A stretch of DNA of 64,000 bases, from NCBI RefSeq assembly GCF_017982655.1, contig NZ_JABXYX010000018.1:42080-106079 (forward strand), written 5' to 3'. This DNA is from Brasilonema sp. CT11 (lineage in GTDB: Bacteria; Cyanobacteriota; Cyanobacteriia; Cyanobacteriales; Nostocaceae). Of this stretch, positions 1 to 9,793 are shown one piece after another; positions within the stretch are counted from its first letter, which is position 1; every line of letters begins with the position of its first letter. The notes beneath the pieces were generated by a model, which did no database searches, was not told the origin of the DNA, and saw nothing but the letters and a program-made list of their open reading frames with translations. The position numbers were made by a program, and so were the translations under genes.

Positions 1-713
1 TTGGGGCAAATTTAGTTACAGACCACCAAACCAACAGTGTGACAATCACTGGGCCTACTCAACTTTACGGGCAAACAGTGATTGTTCCAGGCGATATAAG
101 TTCCGCAGCTTTTTGGTTAGTCGCTGGGGCAATTGTACCAGATTCTGAACTGGTTATTGAAAATGTTGGAGTAAATCCCACCCGCACAGGCATTTTAGAA
201 GCCTTGGCGATGATGGGAGCAGACATCCAACAAGAAAATCAGCGGGAGGTGGCTGGGGAACCAGTCGCTGATTTACGAGTGCGTTCCAGTCGTTTGAAAA
301 GCTGTACAATCTCTGGTGATATTATCCCCAGGTTGATTGATGAAATCCCAATTTTGGCAGTGGCGGCGGTTTTTGCTGAGGGGACAACAATCATTCGAGA
401 TGCTGCTGAGTTAAGGGTGAAAGAAAGCGATCGCATTGCTGTCACAGCACAGCAACTCAACAAAATGGGAGCAAAGGTGACAGAATTACCTGATGGTATG
501 GAAATTACTGGCGGAACCTCCCTATCCGGTGCTGAGGTTGATAGTCATACTGACCATCGGATTGCGATGAGTTTGGCGATCGCATCTCTCAAAGCTTCTG
601 GTCAAACGATTATCCAGCGTGCAGAAGCTGCAGCGGTATCTTACCCAGAATTTTTTACCACACTGCAACAAGTTTGTGGCGATCGCCCGTGTCACGCCCA
701 GAGGGCTGTCTGA
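1..713 (+). CDS. aroA: 3-phosphoshikimate 1-carboxyvinyltransferase (EPSP synthase), 5' end outside window
   Basis: Shikimate-pathway enzyme that joins shikimate-3-phosphate and phosphoenolpyruvate to make EPSP. The frame is open from the left edge (codons from base 3 read [18 protein letters not shown]), so the N-terminal half lies outside the window. The visible part carries family landmarks: the [14 protein letters not shown] stretch, the LRVKESDRI loop and the DHRIAMSLA segment near the C-terminus. Homology should end at about LQQVCGD; the last residues, roughly RPCHAQRAV, are encoded by a palindromic repeat that supplies the TGA stop. The call is firm from these motifs; the native C-terminus has probably been replaced by repeat-derived residues. 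Confidence 0.95.
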   Translation, partial: GANLVTDHQTNSVTITGPTQLYGQTVIVPGDISSAAFWLVAGAIVPDSELVIENVGVNPTRTGILEALAMMGADIQQENQREVAGEPVADLRVRSSRLKSCTISGDIIPRLIDEIPILAVAAVFAEGTTIIRDAAELRVKESDRIAVTAQQLNKMGAKVTELPDGMEITGGTSLSGAEVDSHTDHRIAMSLAIASLKASGQTIIQRAEAAAVSYPEFFTTLQQVCGDRPCHAQRAV

Positions 714-768
714 AAGACAGCCCTCTCCCCGAATCGAAGATTCGGGGCAATCCGGCGGAGCCGGATTG
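701..768. repeat. Cluster of three perfect hairpins at the aroA 3' end
   Basis: Three adjacent perfect palindromes, each with a 3-base loop: 701-725 (11-bp arms, GAA loop), 727-747 (9-bp arms, CCCCGAATC/GATTCGGGG, GAA loop) and 748-768 (9-bp arms, CAATCCGGC/GCCGGATTG, GGA loop). The first overlaps the aroA stop codon. They look like modular small dispersed palindromes of the kind common in filamentous cyanobacteria. They could also act as transcript 3'-end structures, but no T-run follows. Confidence 0.85.
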
Positions 769-830
769 GGGCGTAGGGCAGGCGTTGCCATCGCTAAATA
801 AAGTCTGTTGTGGCTTAGATTTCTACGTAA

Positions 831-850
831 AAGCCTGCATAAGCAGGCTT
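831..850. terminator. Hairpin downstream of aroA
   Basis: AAGCCTGC/GCAGGCTT is a perfect 8-bp stem with a 4-base loop, followed by a short TTATTG stretch. It may serve as the aroA terminator. The rest of 714-1147 shows no convincing gene, only AT-rich sequence ahead of the next gene. Confidence 0.5.
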
Positions 851-1147
851 TATTGGCGTAAATAACTGCAACAGCAGCATTAAAATATTCCTCAATTTAG
901 ATACAATATCAGTTTTCGGACTGTATTTTAAATACAACTTTATGTTTTCTGCTATCTTGCGTAAATTGTTGGTGGTAGTATTGCTTACATTGTTTAGCGC
1001 GATGCCTATCGTACCTTGCAATCCAGCAAATTTTAGAATCTAATATAGTCTCCTAATATCGATTTTAGACGGCTGGCTGTGGAATCTTCAGCAATGATAA
1101 ATCGTAGAAAATACAACTCAATTAAGTAACAAAAGTCATTAAGATTT

Positions 1148-2929
1148 ATGAAGTTTAGTATTTTTAAACAACTTTTCCAACGTAGTTGGATTTTCACTTT
1201 ACTGGGTCTATTGGTAGTACTAGCCCTCAATGGTTGTAATCCCAGTCAGTTTAAAAGCCAAGCGGCTCAAGTGCCGCAATTGGTACAAAACATTCTCAGT
1301 GATCCCAAAACCTTTAACTACCCCCTTAGTCAAGAGTCACCGAATATTTTTGGTTTAACTTACGAAGGGTTAACTACCCAAAACCCCAATACAGGAAAAA
1401 TCGAGCCAGATTTAGCTGAATCTTGGCAAATTTCTAATGACAAGTTACGGATTGTTTTTACCCTGCGTGATGGTTTGAAATGGTCTGATGGTAAGCCACT
1501 CACAGTAGACGATGTTGTATTTACCTTCAACGACATTTATCTTAATGAAGTAATTCCCACAGATGCTAGAGATGTTTTGCGCATTGGTGAAAAGAGGGCA
1601 TTGCCCAAGGTGCGAAAACTCGATGCTCGACAAGTTGAATTTACGATTCCAGAACCATTCGCACCATTTTTGGGTACAATCGGGTTACCAATTTTGCCTG
1701 CTCATGCTTTAGAAGAATCTGTAAAAACAAAAGATAAAGAAGGAAAGCCAATATTTCTGACAAAGTGGGGTGTTGATACTCCTGGTGATCAACTTATTGT
1801 TAATGGTCCTTACAAGGTAGAGCGCTATGACACCAGTCAACGTATAATTTTCCGGCGCAACCCTTATTACTGGCGCAAAGATGCTCAAGGCAATGCCCAA
1901 CCTTATATTGAACGCGTCATTTGGCAAATCGTGGAATCCACAGACAGTGCCTTGCTGCAATTTCGTTCTGGTGGGTTAGATTCTGTGGCGGTAGGACCAG
2001 ACTACTTTTCTTTGTTGAAAAAGCAAGAAAAACAGGGTAATTTTACTATCTATAATGGTGGTCCAGGCGCTGGCACCAATTTTATTTTCTTCAATCTTAA
2101 TAAAGGGAAAAGAAACGGCCAGCCGCTGGTTAATCCAGTAAAATCTCGTTGGTTTAATACTGTGGAATTTCGACAAGCAGTTGCCTATGCGATTGACCGT
2201 AAAACGATGATTGACAACACGTTTCGCGGCTTGGGTCAAATGCAAAACTCACCGCTGTCTGTACAAAGTCCCTATTACATTTCACCAAAAGAAGGGCTGA
2301 AAACTTACGATTACAATCTACAAAAGGCAAAGGAACTGCTACAGAAAGCAGGATTTAAGTATAACAACAGAAATCAGTTAGTAGATGCTGAGGGAAACCG
2401 CGTCCGCTTCTCTTTGCTCACAAATGCTGGAAATAAAATCCGCGAGGGAATAGGAACGCAGATTAAGCGGGATCTCGACAAAATCGGCATACAAGTCGAT
2501 TTCACCCCGTTAGCATGGAATACATATACAGATAAACTGTCTAACACTTTGGACTGGGAAGCATCTATCTTGGGACTGACTGGAGGTTTAGAACCAAATG
2601 ATGGCGCTAACGTCTGGTCTCCACAAGGAGGATTGCATTCATTTAATCAGAAACCTCAAGCAGGACAAAAGCCAATTCAAGGTTGGGAAGTAACTCCTTG
2701 GGAAGCGCAAATTGGTAAACTTTATATTCAAGGAGCACGCGAGTTAGACGAAGCCAAACGCAAAGCGATTTATGCCGAAACTCAGCGGATATCTCAGGAA
2801 TATTTACCGTTTATTTACTTGGTTAACCCCTTGGCAATGTCAGCTGTACGTAATCGTGTTGAAGATCTTCAATTTTCAGCTTTAGGTGGTGCTTTTTGGA
2901 ACATTTATGAACTGAAAGTGACAAAGTAG
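1148..2929 (+). CDS. ABC transporter substrate-binding lipoprotein, family 5 (peptide/nickel/opine type)
   Basis: 593-residue extracellular solute-binding protein for an oligopeptide-type ABC importer. The N-terminus has a basic start, a hydrophobic stretch and the lipobox ALNGC (lipidated Cys30), so it should be anchored outside the inner membrane. Family-5 (SBP_bac_5) signatures are visible: AESWQISNDKLRIVFTLRDG, then WSDGKPLTVDDVVFTF, and VEFRQAVAYAIDRKTM in the middle. No permease or ATPase genes are adjacent, so it is an orphan that must use components encoded elsewhere. The substrate cannot be told from sequence. The ATG start gives a proper signal peptide. Confidence 0.9.
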   Translation: MKFSIFKQLFQRSWIFTLLGLLVVLALNGCNPSQFKSQAAQVPQLVQNILSDPKTFNYPLSQESPNIFGLTYEGLTTQNPNTGKIEPDLAESWQISNDKLRIVFTLRDGLKWSDGKPLTVDDVVFTFNDIYLNEVIPTDARDVLRIGEKRALPKVRKLDARQVEFTIPEPFAPFLGTIGLPILPAHALEESVKTKDKEGKPIFLTKWGVDTPGDQLIVNGPYKVERYDTSQRIIFRRNPYYWRKDAQGNAQPYIERVIWQIVESTDSALLQFRSGGLDSVAVGPDYFSLLKKQEKQGNFTIYNGGPGAGTNFIFFNLNKGKRNGQPLVNPVKSRWFNTVEFRQAVAYAIDRKTMIDNTFRGLGQMQNSPLSVQSPYYISPKEGLKTYDYNLQKAKELLQKAGFKYNNRNQLVDAEGNRVRFSLLTNAGNKIREGIGTQIKRDLDKIGIQVDFTPLAWNTYTDKLSNTLDWEASILGLTGGLEPNDGANVWSPQGGLHSFNQKPQAGQKPIQGWEVTPWEAQIGKLYIQGARELDEAKRKAIYAETQRISQEYLPFIYLVNPLAMSAVRNRVEDLQFSALGGAFWNIYELKVTK

Positions 2930-3022
2930 TGACTTAACCAGAAGCTTTGCGATATCCCCTACAAAATGTCAAATTCTCTGCTCTGGCTTCTCAAAAGGGA
3001 GGATTGTAGAATAAGTATGAAA

Positions 3023-3115
3023 TTAAATCAGACGAGTGTAAAGTTGCCGGAGCAGGTCTAGTTGGCTGATTGCTGCCAGATTCGTAATAGGTGATGTATC
3101 ACTAACAACAATCAC
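3023..3115 (-). pseudogene. Truncated DUF3368 (PIN-like) toxin remnant
   Basis: A 30-codon frame starts at GTG 3115 and overlaps the stop of the upstream UPF0175 gene by 4 bases (GTGA), as coupled toxin-antitoxin genes do. It reads VIVVSDTSPITNLAAI then SQLDLLRQLY, the classic N-terminus of DUF3368 proteins with the first PIN-domain Asp. It ends after TRLI with TAA, whereas family members run to roughly 150-160 residues. Homology is by recalled family pattern. The nuclease core is absent, so it is a remnant. Confidence 0.75.
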
Positions 3116-3357
3116 AGCAACCCCATCGATCGCAGCGTTCTGACACCTGACTGAAAATCCTGCACATCATAGTTGATGCAGAGTCCGCGCTTGGCAAGTT
3201 CATGTTGAAATTCAATCACTGTCAGTCCAGTCCAAGCACGGGCTTTGCCACTACTGATTTTTTCCTGCTTGTAGAGCATGATAGCAATCTCCAACTTTAA
3301 TTCATCCTCGGTCATTTTTGTTGCCCGGAGAATGTCATCAGGTATTAAGACGCTCAT
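3112..3357 (-). CDS. UPF0175 family protein, probable antitoxin
   Basis: 81-residue protein with the UPF0175 pattern: MSVLIPDDILRATKMTEDEL, then LKLEIAIMLYKQEKISSGKA and a helix-turn-helix-like ARAWTGLTVIEFQHELAKRG. In cyanobacteria these sit just upstream of DUF3368 PIN-like toxins and are taken as antitoxins. Here the partner toxin survives only as a 30-codon stub that overlaps the stop codon, so this looks like an orphan antitoxin. It appears intact over the whole family length. Confidence 0.8.
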   Translation of the reverse strand: MSVLIPDDILRATKMTEDELKLEIAIMLYKQEKISSGKARAWTGLTVIEFQHELAKRGLCINYDVQDFQSGVRTLRSMGLL

Positions 3358-3562
3358 AGGAATTTGCTTTGAGGTTGTATTTTCTATAATTTGAGGGTAT
3401 GTAAAACAGCGAAACAGAACAGTTGCGGTTTAACGCAACCGTTAGGCTGTTTCTTGATAGAACAGAAATTCTTGTTGGCTTGAAACGACTGTATATATTG
3501 AATACCAACATTTGCATTTTACAAACTTCCACAACCATCAACAAGCAGGTAATAACTAACAA

Positions 3563-4336
3563 ATGACAGATGATAAATCTTTACGATCGCTCTTAGAAAG
3601 CGTTGCCAATGGTAACGTTACTCCAGATGGAGCATTAGAAAAACTCCGACACTTAGCTTATGAACCTGTAGGCGATTTTGCCAAAGTTGACCATCATCGC
3701 GCCTTGAGAACAGGATTTCCAGAAGTAATTTGGGGACCAGGCAAAACTCCTGATCAAATTGCTCAAATTATGGAAGTCATGCGCCAGCGTAATTCAGTGG
3801 TGATGGCGACGCGCATAGAACCAGATGTTTTCGCCACACTGGAAACAAAAGTTCAAGGTCTACGCTACTACAACTTGGCGCGAATTTGTGCGATCACACC
3901 TCCTACCATCGAACCACAGTATCCTGGCACAATTGGGATTCTTTCTGCTGGCACTGCTGATTTAGCTGTTGCAGAAGAAGCTGCTGTCACCGCAGAACTT
4001 TCTGGTTTCCATGTGCAGCGTCTTTGGGATGTGGGAGTTGCAGGAATTCACCGTTTACTAAATAACCGCCATGTTATTGAATCAGCGTCAGTCTTGATTG
4101 TGGTAGCGGGGATGGAAGGCGCTTTACCCAGCGTAGTTGCAGGTTTGGCAGATTGTCCTGTTGTCGCTGTTCCTACTAGCGTTGGTTACGGCGCAAGTTT
4201 TGGAGGTTTAGCGCCACTATTGACAATGCTCAACTCTTGTGCAGCTGGTGTGGGTGTGGTGAATATTGATAATGGTTTTGGTGCAGCAGTGTTAGCGGGG
4301 CAAATTGTGCGTACAGCCTCTAAACTAAGGCATTAG
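3563..4336 (+). CDS. larB: Nickel pincer cofactor biosynthesis protein LarB
   Basis: 257 residues. LarB carboxylates and hydrolyses nicotinic acid adenine dinucleotide in the route to the nickel-pincer cofactor of lactate racemase-type enzymes. It shares the fold of PurE-type AIR carboxylase. The N-terminus (LRSLLESVANGNVTPDGALE) and HHRALRTGFPEVIWGPGKTP are typical, and the C-terminal half has the Gly-rich IGILSAGTADLAVAEEA and VPTSVGYGASFGG segments of the PurE-like domain. No larC or larE is nearby. Length matches the family. Confidence 0.92.
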   Translation: MTDDKSLRSLLESVANGNVTPDGALEKLRHLAYEPVGDFAKVDHHRALRTGFPEVIWGPGKTPDQIAQIMEVMRQRNSVVMATRIEPDVFATLETKVQGLRYYNLARICAITPPTIEPQYPGTIGILSAGTADLAVAEEAAVTAELSGFHVQRLWDVGVAGIHRLLNNRHVIESASVLIVVAGMEGALPSVVAGLADCPVVAVPTSVGYGASFGGLAPLLTMLNSCAAGVGVVNIDNGFGAAVLAGQIVRTASKLRH

Positions 4337-4463
4337 AATTTTACTCACCATCTGGGATGAGTTAGCTCACTAATCTTGCCAAATATAAATTATGAATTAT
4401 CTAATTATGAATGCTAAAAAGTTTCATAGTTCATAATTTATCGTTCATAACTTTCCCATACCC

Positions 4464-5852
4464 ATGACAAAACAACAAACTTGGAGTCAACGGTTTGAAT
4501 CAGCACTACATCCTGCGATCGCTTTGTTTAATGCGAGTATTAATTTTGACATTGAATTAATTGAGTATGACCTGACAGGCTCTCAAGCTCATGCCAAAAT
4601 GCTAGCTCACACCGGTATCATTTCTCAGGAAGAAGGAGAGCAGCTCGTTGCAGGTTTAGAGCAAATTCGTCAGGAATATCGCCAAGACAAATTTCACCCA
4701 GGTATCGAAGCAGAAGACGTACACTTTGCTGTTGAGCGGCGTCTTGTGGAAATTGTAGGGAACTTGGGTAAAAAGTTACACACTGCTCGCTCCCGCAATG
4801 ACCAAGTAGGTACTGATACTAGACTCTATCTCCGCGACCAAATTCAACAAATCCGCAACCAATTGCGGCAATTTCAACAAGTTTTACTAGATATTGCTGA
4901 AAAAAACGTTGAAACGCTGATTCCTGGTTATACTCACCTGCAACGTGCCCAACCATTGAGTTTAGCTCATCATTTGCTGGCATATTTTCATATGGCGCAA
5001 CGTGACTGGGAACGTTTAGGAGATGTTTTTGGCCGAGTTAATATCTCACCATTGGGGTGCGGTGCTTTGGCTGGAACAACTTTCCCTATAGATCGCCACT
5101 ACACAGCAAAACTGTTGGATTTTGAGGGAGTTTATGCAAATAGTCTTGATGGAGTGAGCGATCGCGATTTTGCGATCGAATTTCTCTGTGCTGCAAGTCT
5201 GATTATGGTTCACCTGAGTCGTTTGTCAGAAGAAGTTATTCTTTGGGCATCAGAGGAATTTAGCTTTGTGACTCTTAAGGATAGCTGCGCGACTGGTTCC
5301 AGCATTATGCCCCAAAAAAAGAACCCCGACGTACCGGAATTGGTGCGCGGGAAAACTGGACGCGTATTTGGTCATCTTCAGGCAATGTTGGTGATGATGA
5401 AGGGGCTACCCTTGGCTTACAACAAAGACCTGCAAGAGGACAAAGAAGGTTTATTTGACAGTGTCGTCACAGTCAAAGCTTGTTTAGAAGCAATGACAAT
5501 TTTACTCCAAGAAGGGTTAGAATTCCGTACTCAGCGCTTGGCAGAAGCAGTCGCAGAAGACTTTTCTAATGCTACCGATGTAGCAGACTATCTTGCTGCA
5601 CGGGGTGTTCCTTTTCGAGAAGCATACAATCTTGTGGGAAAAGTCGTAAAAACTAGTATTTCTGCCGGAAAACTCCTCAAAGATTTGAGCTTGGAGGAGT
5701 GGCAACAACTTCATCCAGTATTTGCAGAAGACATTTACCAGGCAATTTTACCCCAGCAAGTGGTTGCAGCTCGTAATAGCTACGGTGGCACAGGGTTTGC
5801 ACAAGTCAAAGGCGCACTCCTTAGCGCCCGCGACCAAATGACTGCTAAATAA
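4464..5852 (+). CDS. argH: Argininosuccinate lyase
   Basis: 462 residues. Last step of arginine synthesis: splits argininosuccinate into arginine and fumarate in the cytoplasm. The fumarase/aspartase superfamily signature [12 protein letters not shown] is present with the catalytic Ser loop, as are [20 protein letters not shown] and TPGYTHLQ-like ([12 protein letters not shown]) substrate-binding segments. Full length for the family. It has its own upstream spacer with inverted AATTATGAA-type repeats and ends before a perfect hairpin at 5861-5879. Stand-alone transcription is likely. Confidence 0.97.
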   Translation: MTKQQTWSQRFESALHPAIALFNASINFDIELIEYDLTGSQAHAKMLAHTGIISQEEGEQLVAGLEQIRQEYRQDKFHPGIEAEDVHFAVERRLVEIVGNLGKKLHTARSRNDQVGTDTRLYLRDQIQQIRNQLRQFQQVLLDIAEKNVETLIPGYTHLQRAQPLSLAHHLLAYFHMAQRDWERLGDVFGRVNISPLGCGALAGTTFPIDRHYTAKLLDFEGVYANSLDGVSDRDFAIEFLCAASLIMVHLSRLSEEVILWASEEFSFVTLKDSCATGSSIMPQKKNPDVPELVRGKTGRVFGHLQAMLVMMKGLPLAYNKDLQEDKEGLFDSVVTVKACLEAMTILLQEGLEFRTQRLAEAVAEDFSNATDVADYLAARGVPFREAYNLVGKVVKTSISAGKLLKDLSLEEWQQLHPVFAEDIYQAILPQQVVAARNSYGGTGFAQVKGALLSARDQMTAK

Positions 5853-5860
5853 CCTACAAA

Positions 5861-5879
5861 GGCGTACATAATGTACGCC
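5861..5879. terminator. Hairpin between argH and the convergent small gene
   Basis: GGCGTAC-ATAAT-GTACGCC is a perfect 7-bp stem with a 5-base loop, lying between two convergent genes. It could end transcription from either side, although no strong T-run follows. Confidence 0.5.
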
Positions 5880-5926
5880 CTCACACTTCAAAAAGCGATT
5901 AGGCAAAATAAATTCTCACACAGAAC

Positions 5927-6094
5927 TTATTCAGCAGCAGCTATTGATGCTGCGCCCTCATCCTCTTCATTCTTCGGCGGTCTTTGTTGGAACCTTCTTT
6001 GGAAACGTCCCGTTGTAGTCCGTTTACGAAACTTTCGGGCATACGCCTGGTTCCGTAGCGCCTTTTCTTTCTTGGGATTACGGCGCTTAGCCAT
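5927..6094 (-). CDS. Small basic conserved protein of unknown function
   Basis: 55-residue protein starting MAKRRNPKKEKALRNQAYAR and ending in an acidic/Ala tail (NEEDEGAASIAAAE). A longer frame starts at 6148, but the ATG at 6094 has a GAGGTG ribosome site 5 bases upstream, so this start is chosen. The Lys/Arg-rich first two thirds suggest RNA or ribosome association, which is inference only. I recognise it as a cyanobacteria-type small protein but can assign no function. Confidence 0.7.
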   Translation of the reverse strand: MAKRRNPKKEKALRNQAYARKFRKRTTTGRFQRRFQQRPPKNEEDEGAASIAAAE

Positions 6095-6264
6095 GTTCAC
6101 CTCATTAATAAACAACAAAAAAGCTACTTCTAGGCTGATTGTAGGCAATAACAGGTATTGGTATTACTTATATTAATTTAGCCTAGTTTTGCAACAAAAT
6201 AATTTCAGACGGTAGACAATTATAGCATATTTTAAGTTAATATATCAACAATTCTGTAAAATTA

Positions 6265-6360
6265 TATAGCAATCCTAAATCATTTATAAACAATTGTGTT
6301 CCCTGTTCCCTATTCCTTGCCCTGATCAGACAATTTACAATCTCATTTAGGACTGCTATA
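6265..6360. mobile_element. MITE-like element with 16-bp terminal inverted repeats
   Basis: TATAGCAATCCTAAAT at the left end pairs with ATTTAGGACTGCTATA at the right end (15 of 16 bases). The 96-bp unit carries no reading frame and has a CCCTGTTCCCTATTCC tract in its middle. TA-rich flanks fit a TA target. It occupies most of the meaning-bearing part of the 6095-6549 intergenic region. Confidence 0.7.
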
Positions 6361-6549
6361 GCTATGATATTTTTGCTAAAAGTTGAAAATTTGCTTGAGT
6401 CATAAGTGTATGTGTTCAGACAAACACGACTTTGAGTTTGAGCAAATGCTAGAATCTACATTGATTCTACGTAAATCGTTAGAACAAAATCCCAAACCAC
6501 AAACATTGTTGTAGAATATGCAACTCAACATTTAAGTTGAAAAATGTGA

Positions 6550-7083
6550 ATGTGGAAAACTCTACACTACAAGCCAAAGATTTTAAAATTGAACATTCTT
6601 GCTTTTTTTGCAGTGGCTGTTCAGTCCACACGTAACTTATGGCGCATTGGACAAACCGTATTGGGCATTATCTTCCGTCATCCCATTACCGGTACGAGCA
6701 TCATCCCGATTTTACCGGATGGTCGAATTGTGCTGATCCGGCGACGTGACAACGGTCTGTGGGCTTTACCTGGAGGTATAGTGGACTGGGGAGAGGATGT
6801 TCCTAATGCTATCCGACGAGAGTTGATGGAAGAAACAGGACTAGAACTGTTATCAATTCGACGTTTAGTTGGTGTCTACTCCGCACCAGATCGTGATCCT
6901 AGAATTCATTCAATTTGTATTGTAGCTGAAGTAATAGTCCAGGGAAAAATGGAAATTCAAGATACTTTGGAAGTCATGGAAATCCAGGCTTTCCCACTGG
7001 ATTCGTTACCTCCGGGACAGATGTCTCATGATCATAGTCGCCAGTTGCAAGACTATTTAGATGGCTTGACAACATTAGCGTAA
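6550..7083 (+). CDS. Nudix hydrolase
   Basis: 177 residues. Hydrolyses a nucleoside diphosphate linked to some moiety; the substrate is not predictable. The Nudix box runs from about residue 75 to 98: GGIVDWGEDVPNAIRRELME then ETGLE, fitting GX5EX7REUXEEXGU with the metal-binding REUXEE glutamates intact. A hydrophobic segment at about residues 14-25 and an extended N-terminus precede the domain. Stand-alone gene in the + direction. Confidence 0.9.
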   Translation: MWKTLHYKPKILKLNILAFFAVAVQSTRNLWRIGQTVLGIIFRHPITGTSIIPILPDGRIVLIRRRDNGLWALPGGIVDWGEDVPNAIRRELMEETGLELLSIRRLVGVYSAPDRDPRIHSICIVAEVIVQGKMEIQDTLEVMEIQAFPLDSLPPGQMSHDHSRQLQDYLDGLTTLA

Positions 7084-7893
7084 TGAAAAGTAGCTCAACT
7101 TAATTAAGGACAAAATATCATTACCTAAGCGCGAAGCCCACGAATCGAGTATTAGCGCAAGCCCAAAACGCACACCGTAGGCGTCCTTGAAGCGTGTCGC
7201 TTTGGGACTTACAAAGCAGCGTTCTTTGAATATAACAAGTGCGTCTGCAACTGGAGATACAAAAAAAAGTAATATAAAGCACTCGTAAACTCATGTGGCT
7301 AAGTAATCGCCAAAATTATATTTTGCGTTTTTTAATTTCGACCAAAAAATAAAAGGATACATGCAAATGTATTTATTCATGCACAGGAAATAAATGCACA
7401 AGCTAATCATTCAAGCCCCCGATTTATGAGCCAATGGGATCTTGGGGTTCCCCCCAAGAGGAGCATCTGGTGTCCTGGTTGTGCAACAATAGCGCGAATT
7501 TTGAATCAGTGAATGCCTAAATTAAGCAAAGGGTTGACACAAACACCTCGCTTACTTTCTCCACTTTCAAGAGTGTTTTTTGAGACTAATAATAGGTAAG
7601 TAGGAAAAATCTTAGCGAAACTCGATCTACATTGGTTGGCTGTTTTTTGCTTTAACCGAACCGTATTGAGCTATAGTTAAGAGTTAGTAGTTCGCTAAAA
7701 ATAAAATGAATTTATAGTAACAATCTAGTACAGCTTTGGCAATTCAAAATTCAAAATTCAGAAATATGGCTGATCTGGCAAGCTTTTAGCTAAGTTTGAA
7801 TTTTCACTTTCTTTCCGCAGTTTTGTATTAGCAATAACTGTCAATATCAAATAAAAATATATTTAATATAGCGCTTACATTAAATTCTTAAAT
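7084..7893. other. 810-base intergenic region with small repeats, no gene seen
   Basis: Contains an imperfect palindrome at about 7168-7207 (CCCAAAACGCACAC against GTGTCGCTTTGGG), a CTTGGGG-TTCC-CCCCAAG hairpin at about 7450-7467, and an AATTCAAAATTCAAAATTC tandem stretch near 7741-7760. No frame with coding character was found on either strand. A TTGACA at about 7533 could be part of a promoter, but no convincing -10 was paired with it. Confidence 0.5.
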
Positions 7894-8742
7894 ATGCATT
7901 CTATATTCCGTAACTCCCGGATAAAGACTTCTCAAGGAATGCTTTTCTGGCGTGAGATTGGAGAAGGAACTCCGATTATTTTCTTACATGGTACTTGGAA
8001 AGATAGTAGCCAGTGGATATCCGTTATGGAGATACTAGCACAAAATTTCCATTGCTTTGCACCAGATTTCTTGGGATTTGGCGAGTCAGATTTTCCGAAT
8101 GTTCATTATTCAATTGATTTGCAAGTGGAGTGTTTAGCACAATTGCTACAGGCTCTAAAGCGTGCTTTAAAGCAAGAAAGGGTATATTTAGTTGGAGATT
8201 CCCTTGGAAGTTGGATTGCAGCTAGTTATGCTTTGAAGTATCCAGAACAAATTAATGGTTTGGTGTTATTAGCGCCAGAGGGTGTAGAAATACAAGGGCA
8301 AAAAAAGCGTTGGGAGAAAATGCAGCGGATAGCAAACCGTCCACCACTTGTGTTTCAATTGTTGCGACTATTTCGTCCGATCATGAAAATCTTTGGTTTG
8401 GATCAAAACATTGAACAGGATTGGCAGTTTCATCAGGTGATGCTGCAATACCCCACAGCTTGTGAGCTTATCTTCCAACGCCAACATTTAGAAATTCAAG
8501 CAGAATTACTACACGATGAATTATCCTTTATAACAGTCCCGGTTTTAATTTTACAAGGTGAAAAAGACAACCAAGAAGCTATAGCCATGAGTCAGTTGTA
8601 CGCTCAATATATCCCTCATGCAAAGTTGAAAATAGTCGGTAGCGCAGAGGATAATTTACCAGAGTCTTGTAGCTCAGCGGTGGCTGGGGATATTCGCAAC
8701 TTTATTAATAGTAAAAATAATGCTGAAATTTACTACTCATAA
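7894..8742 (+). CDS. Alpha/beta hydrolase fold protein, catalytic His apparently missing
   Basis: 282 residues. The oxyanion-hole region [12 protein letters not shown] (about 30-41) and the nucleophile elbow GDSLGS (Ser103) are present, and ILQGEKDN supplies a probable acid. Where relatives have a G-x-G-H-x-x-P-E motif near the C-terminus, this protein reads [13 protein letters not shown], with no His. It may therefore be catalytically impaired or use another residue. The 3' end overlaps the convergent coaX gene by 10 bases. Substrate unknown. Confidence 0.85.
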   Translation: MHSIFRNSRIKTSQGMLFWREIGEGTPIIFLHGTWKDSSQWISVMEILAQNFHCFAPDFLGFGESDFPNVHYSIDLQVECLAQLLQALKRALKQERVYLVGDSLGSWIAASYALKYPEQINGLVLLAPEGVEIQGQKKRWEKMQRIANRPPLVFQLLRLFRPIMKIFGLDQNIEQDWQFHQVMLQYPTACELIFQRQHLEIQAELLHDELSFITVPVLILQGEKDNQEAIAMSQLYAQYIPHAKLKIVGSAEDNLPESCSSAVAGDIRNFINSKNNAEIYYS

Positions 8743-9572
8743 TTCTTAAGTGTTTTTTGCATTCCCCAAAAAATTAAATTCGCTTCAATATTCAAACTAT
8801 CTACAATTTCAGGAAACTGCGATGCTCCTTTAGGAGCCTTCAGCGGCGATCGCATATAATTTACCAGCAAAGTGCGATCGCCCCCAGTCATCACAACATT
8901 CCCTTGTGGAAAATCCCGCCACCAAGCCTCTATAAAATCTTTGATTCCAGCAACTAGAGTGTAAATAACCCCGCTTTGTATTGCTTCTGGCGTATTTAGA
9001 GCATATCTGTGAGGAAGTTGCTGGGGTAACTCTACTGTTGGTAATTGTGCTGTTTTTCCAGCAAGAGTAGCAAGCTGCAAGCCCAGTCCTGGAAGAATTG
9101 CGCCTCCAACCAAATGTTGGTTAGCATCTGCACCAGTGAAGGTTAGTGCTGTCCCCGCATCAATCACCAGTATAGGAAAACCCCAATTCTGCCCAGCACC
9201 CAATAAAGCCAGCGCACGATCAATTCCGAGTGTGGGATAAATTCCCTTTATAGGAACTTGGTCTAAGGTAAGGATGCGAACATTAGGATAACTTTGCCAT
9301 AGTGCTGTTTGACTGGGAACAACCGACGCTAGGATCATCGGAGGAGGGGAGGAAGAGAGCGAGTGAGGGCTTTTTTTCCCAGTTGCTTCATCGTTTGGCA
9401 AAATCTCTAGTAATAAATCCTTCAACGTTTGAGATTGAGACAGTCGCTGGATAACATCTGCTGGTAGATAGTCTGTGTCCCAAGCATGAATAAGCGTATC
9501 GCCTGTAAAGTACGCCCAATGCAGTCGGGAATTTCCAATCATCAAAGCTAGCCACAAAGAGCTATTAGCCAT
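8733..9572 (-). CDS. coaX: Type III pantothenate kinase
   Basis: 279 residues. First step of coenzyme A synthesis, phosphorylating pantothenate with ATP. The N-terminal ASKHA phosphate-binding segment [15 protein letters not shown] and the central [15 protein letters not shown] are diagnostic; GGAILPGL and VVMTGGD follow. A low-complexity insert (about [16 protein letters not shown], residues 63-78) is coded by a GGAGG-rich purine tract that resembles the intergenic polypurine repeats elsewhere in the window. Convergent with the hydrolase gene, overlapping 10 bases. Confidence 0.93.
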   Translation of the reverse strand: MANSSLWLALMIGNSRLHWAYFTGDTLIHAWDTDYLPADVIQRLSQSQTLKDLLLEILPNDEATGKKSPHSLSSSPPPMILASVVPSQTALWQSYPNVRILTLDQVPIKGIYPTLGIDRALALLGAGQNWGFPILVIDAGTALTFTGADANQHLVGGAILPGLGLQLATLAGKTAQLPTVELPQQLPHRYALNTPEAIQSGVIYTLVAGIKDFIEAWWRDFPQGNVVMTGGDRTLLVNYMRSPLKAPKGASQFPEIVDSLNIEANLIFWGMQKTLKNYE

Positions 9573-9713
9573 TAACTATCAGTTATCGTAAACTAAAAAA
9601 AAAGAAAATGAGCGTTTCTAAACACAGTTAAACTCTAAATCAATTGCTTAAATTTTTGTTACATATTTTTGTTACATACTTATAAATTTTCTCCCCGGCT
9701 TACTTAGTAAAGC

Positions 9714-9751
9714 AAAAAGCTACCACACAGCCTCTGAGCGCGGGTAGCTTT
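9714..9751. terminator. Hairpin with terminator-like arms between coaX and flv3
   Basis: AAAGCTACC at the left pairs with GGTAGCTTT at the right, followed by TT. It lies upstream of both flanking start regions, so it does not end either known neighbour. It might end an unrecognised short transcript or belong to a dispersed repeat. Confidence 0.4.
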
Positions 9752-9793
9752 TAAACGACTAAGTTTTGTTGAAACATAAGGGTATTATCACAT

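Noticed and set aside
5871..6176. 101-codon + strand frame opposite the small basic gene
   Set aside because: The minus-strand frame has a good ribosome site and a conserved-looking MAKRR protein; the + frame is its shadow.
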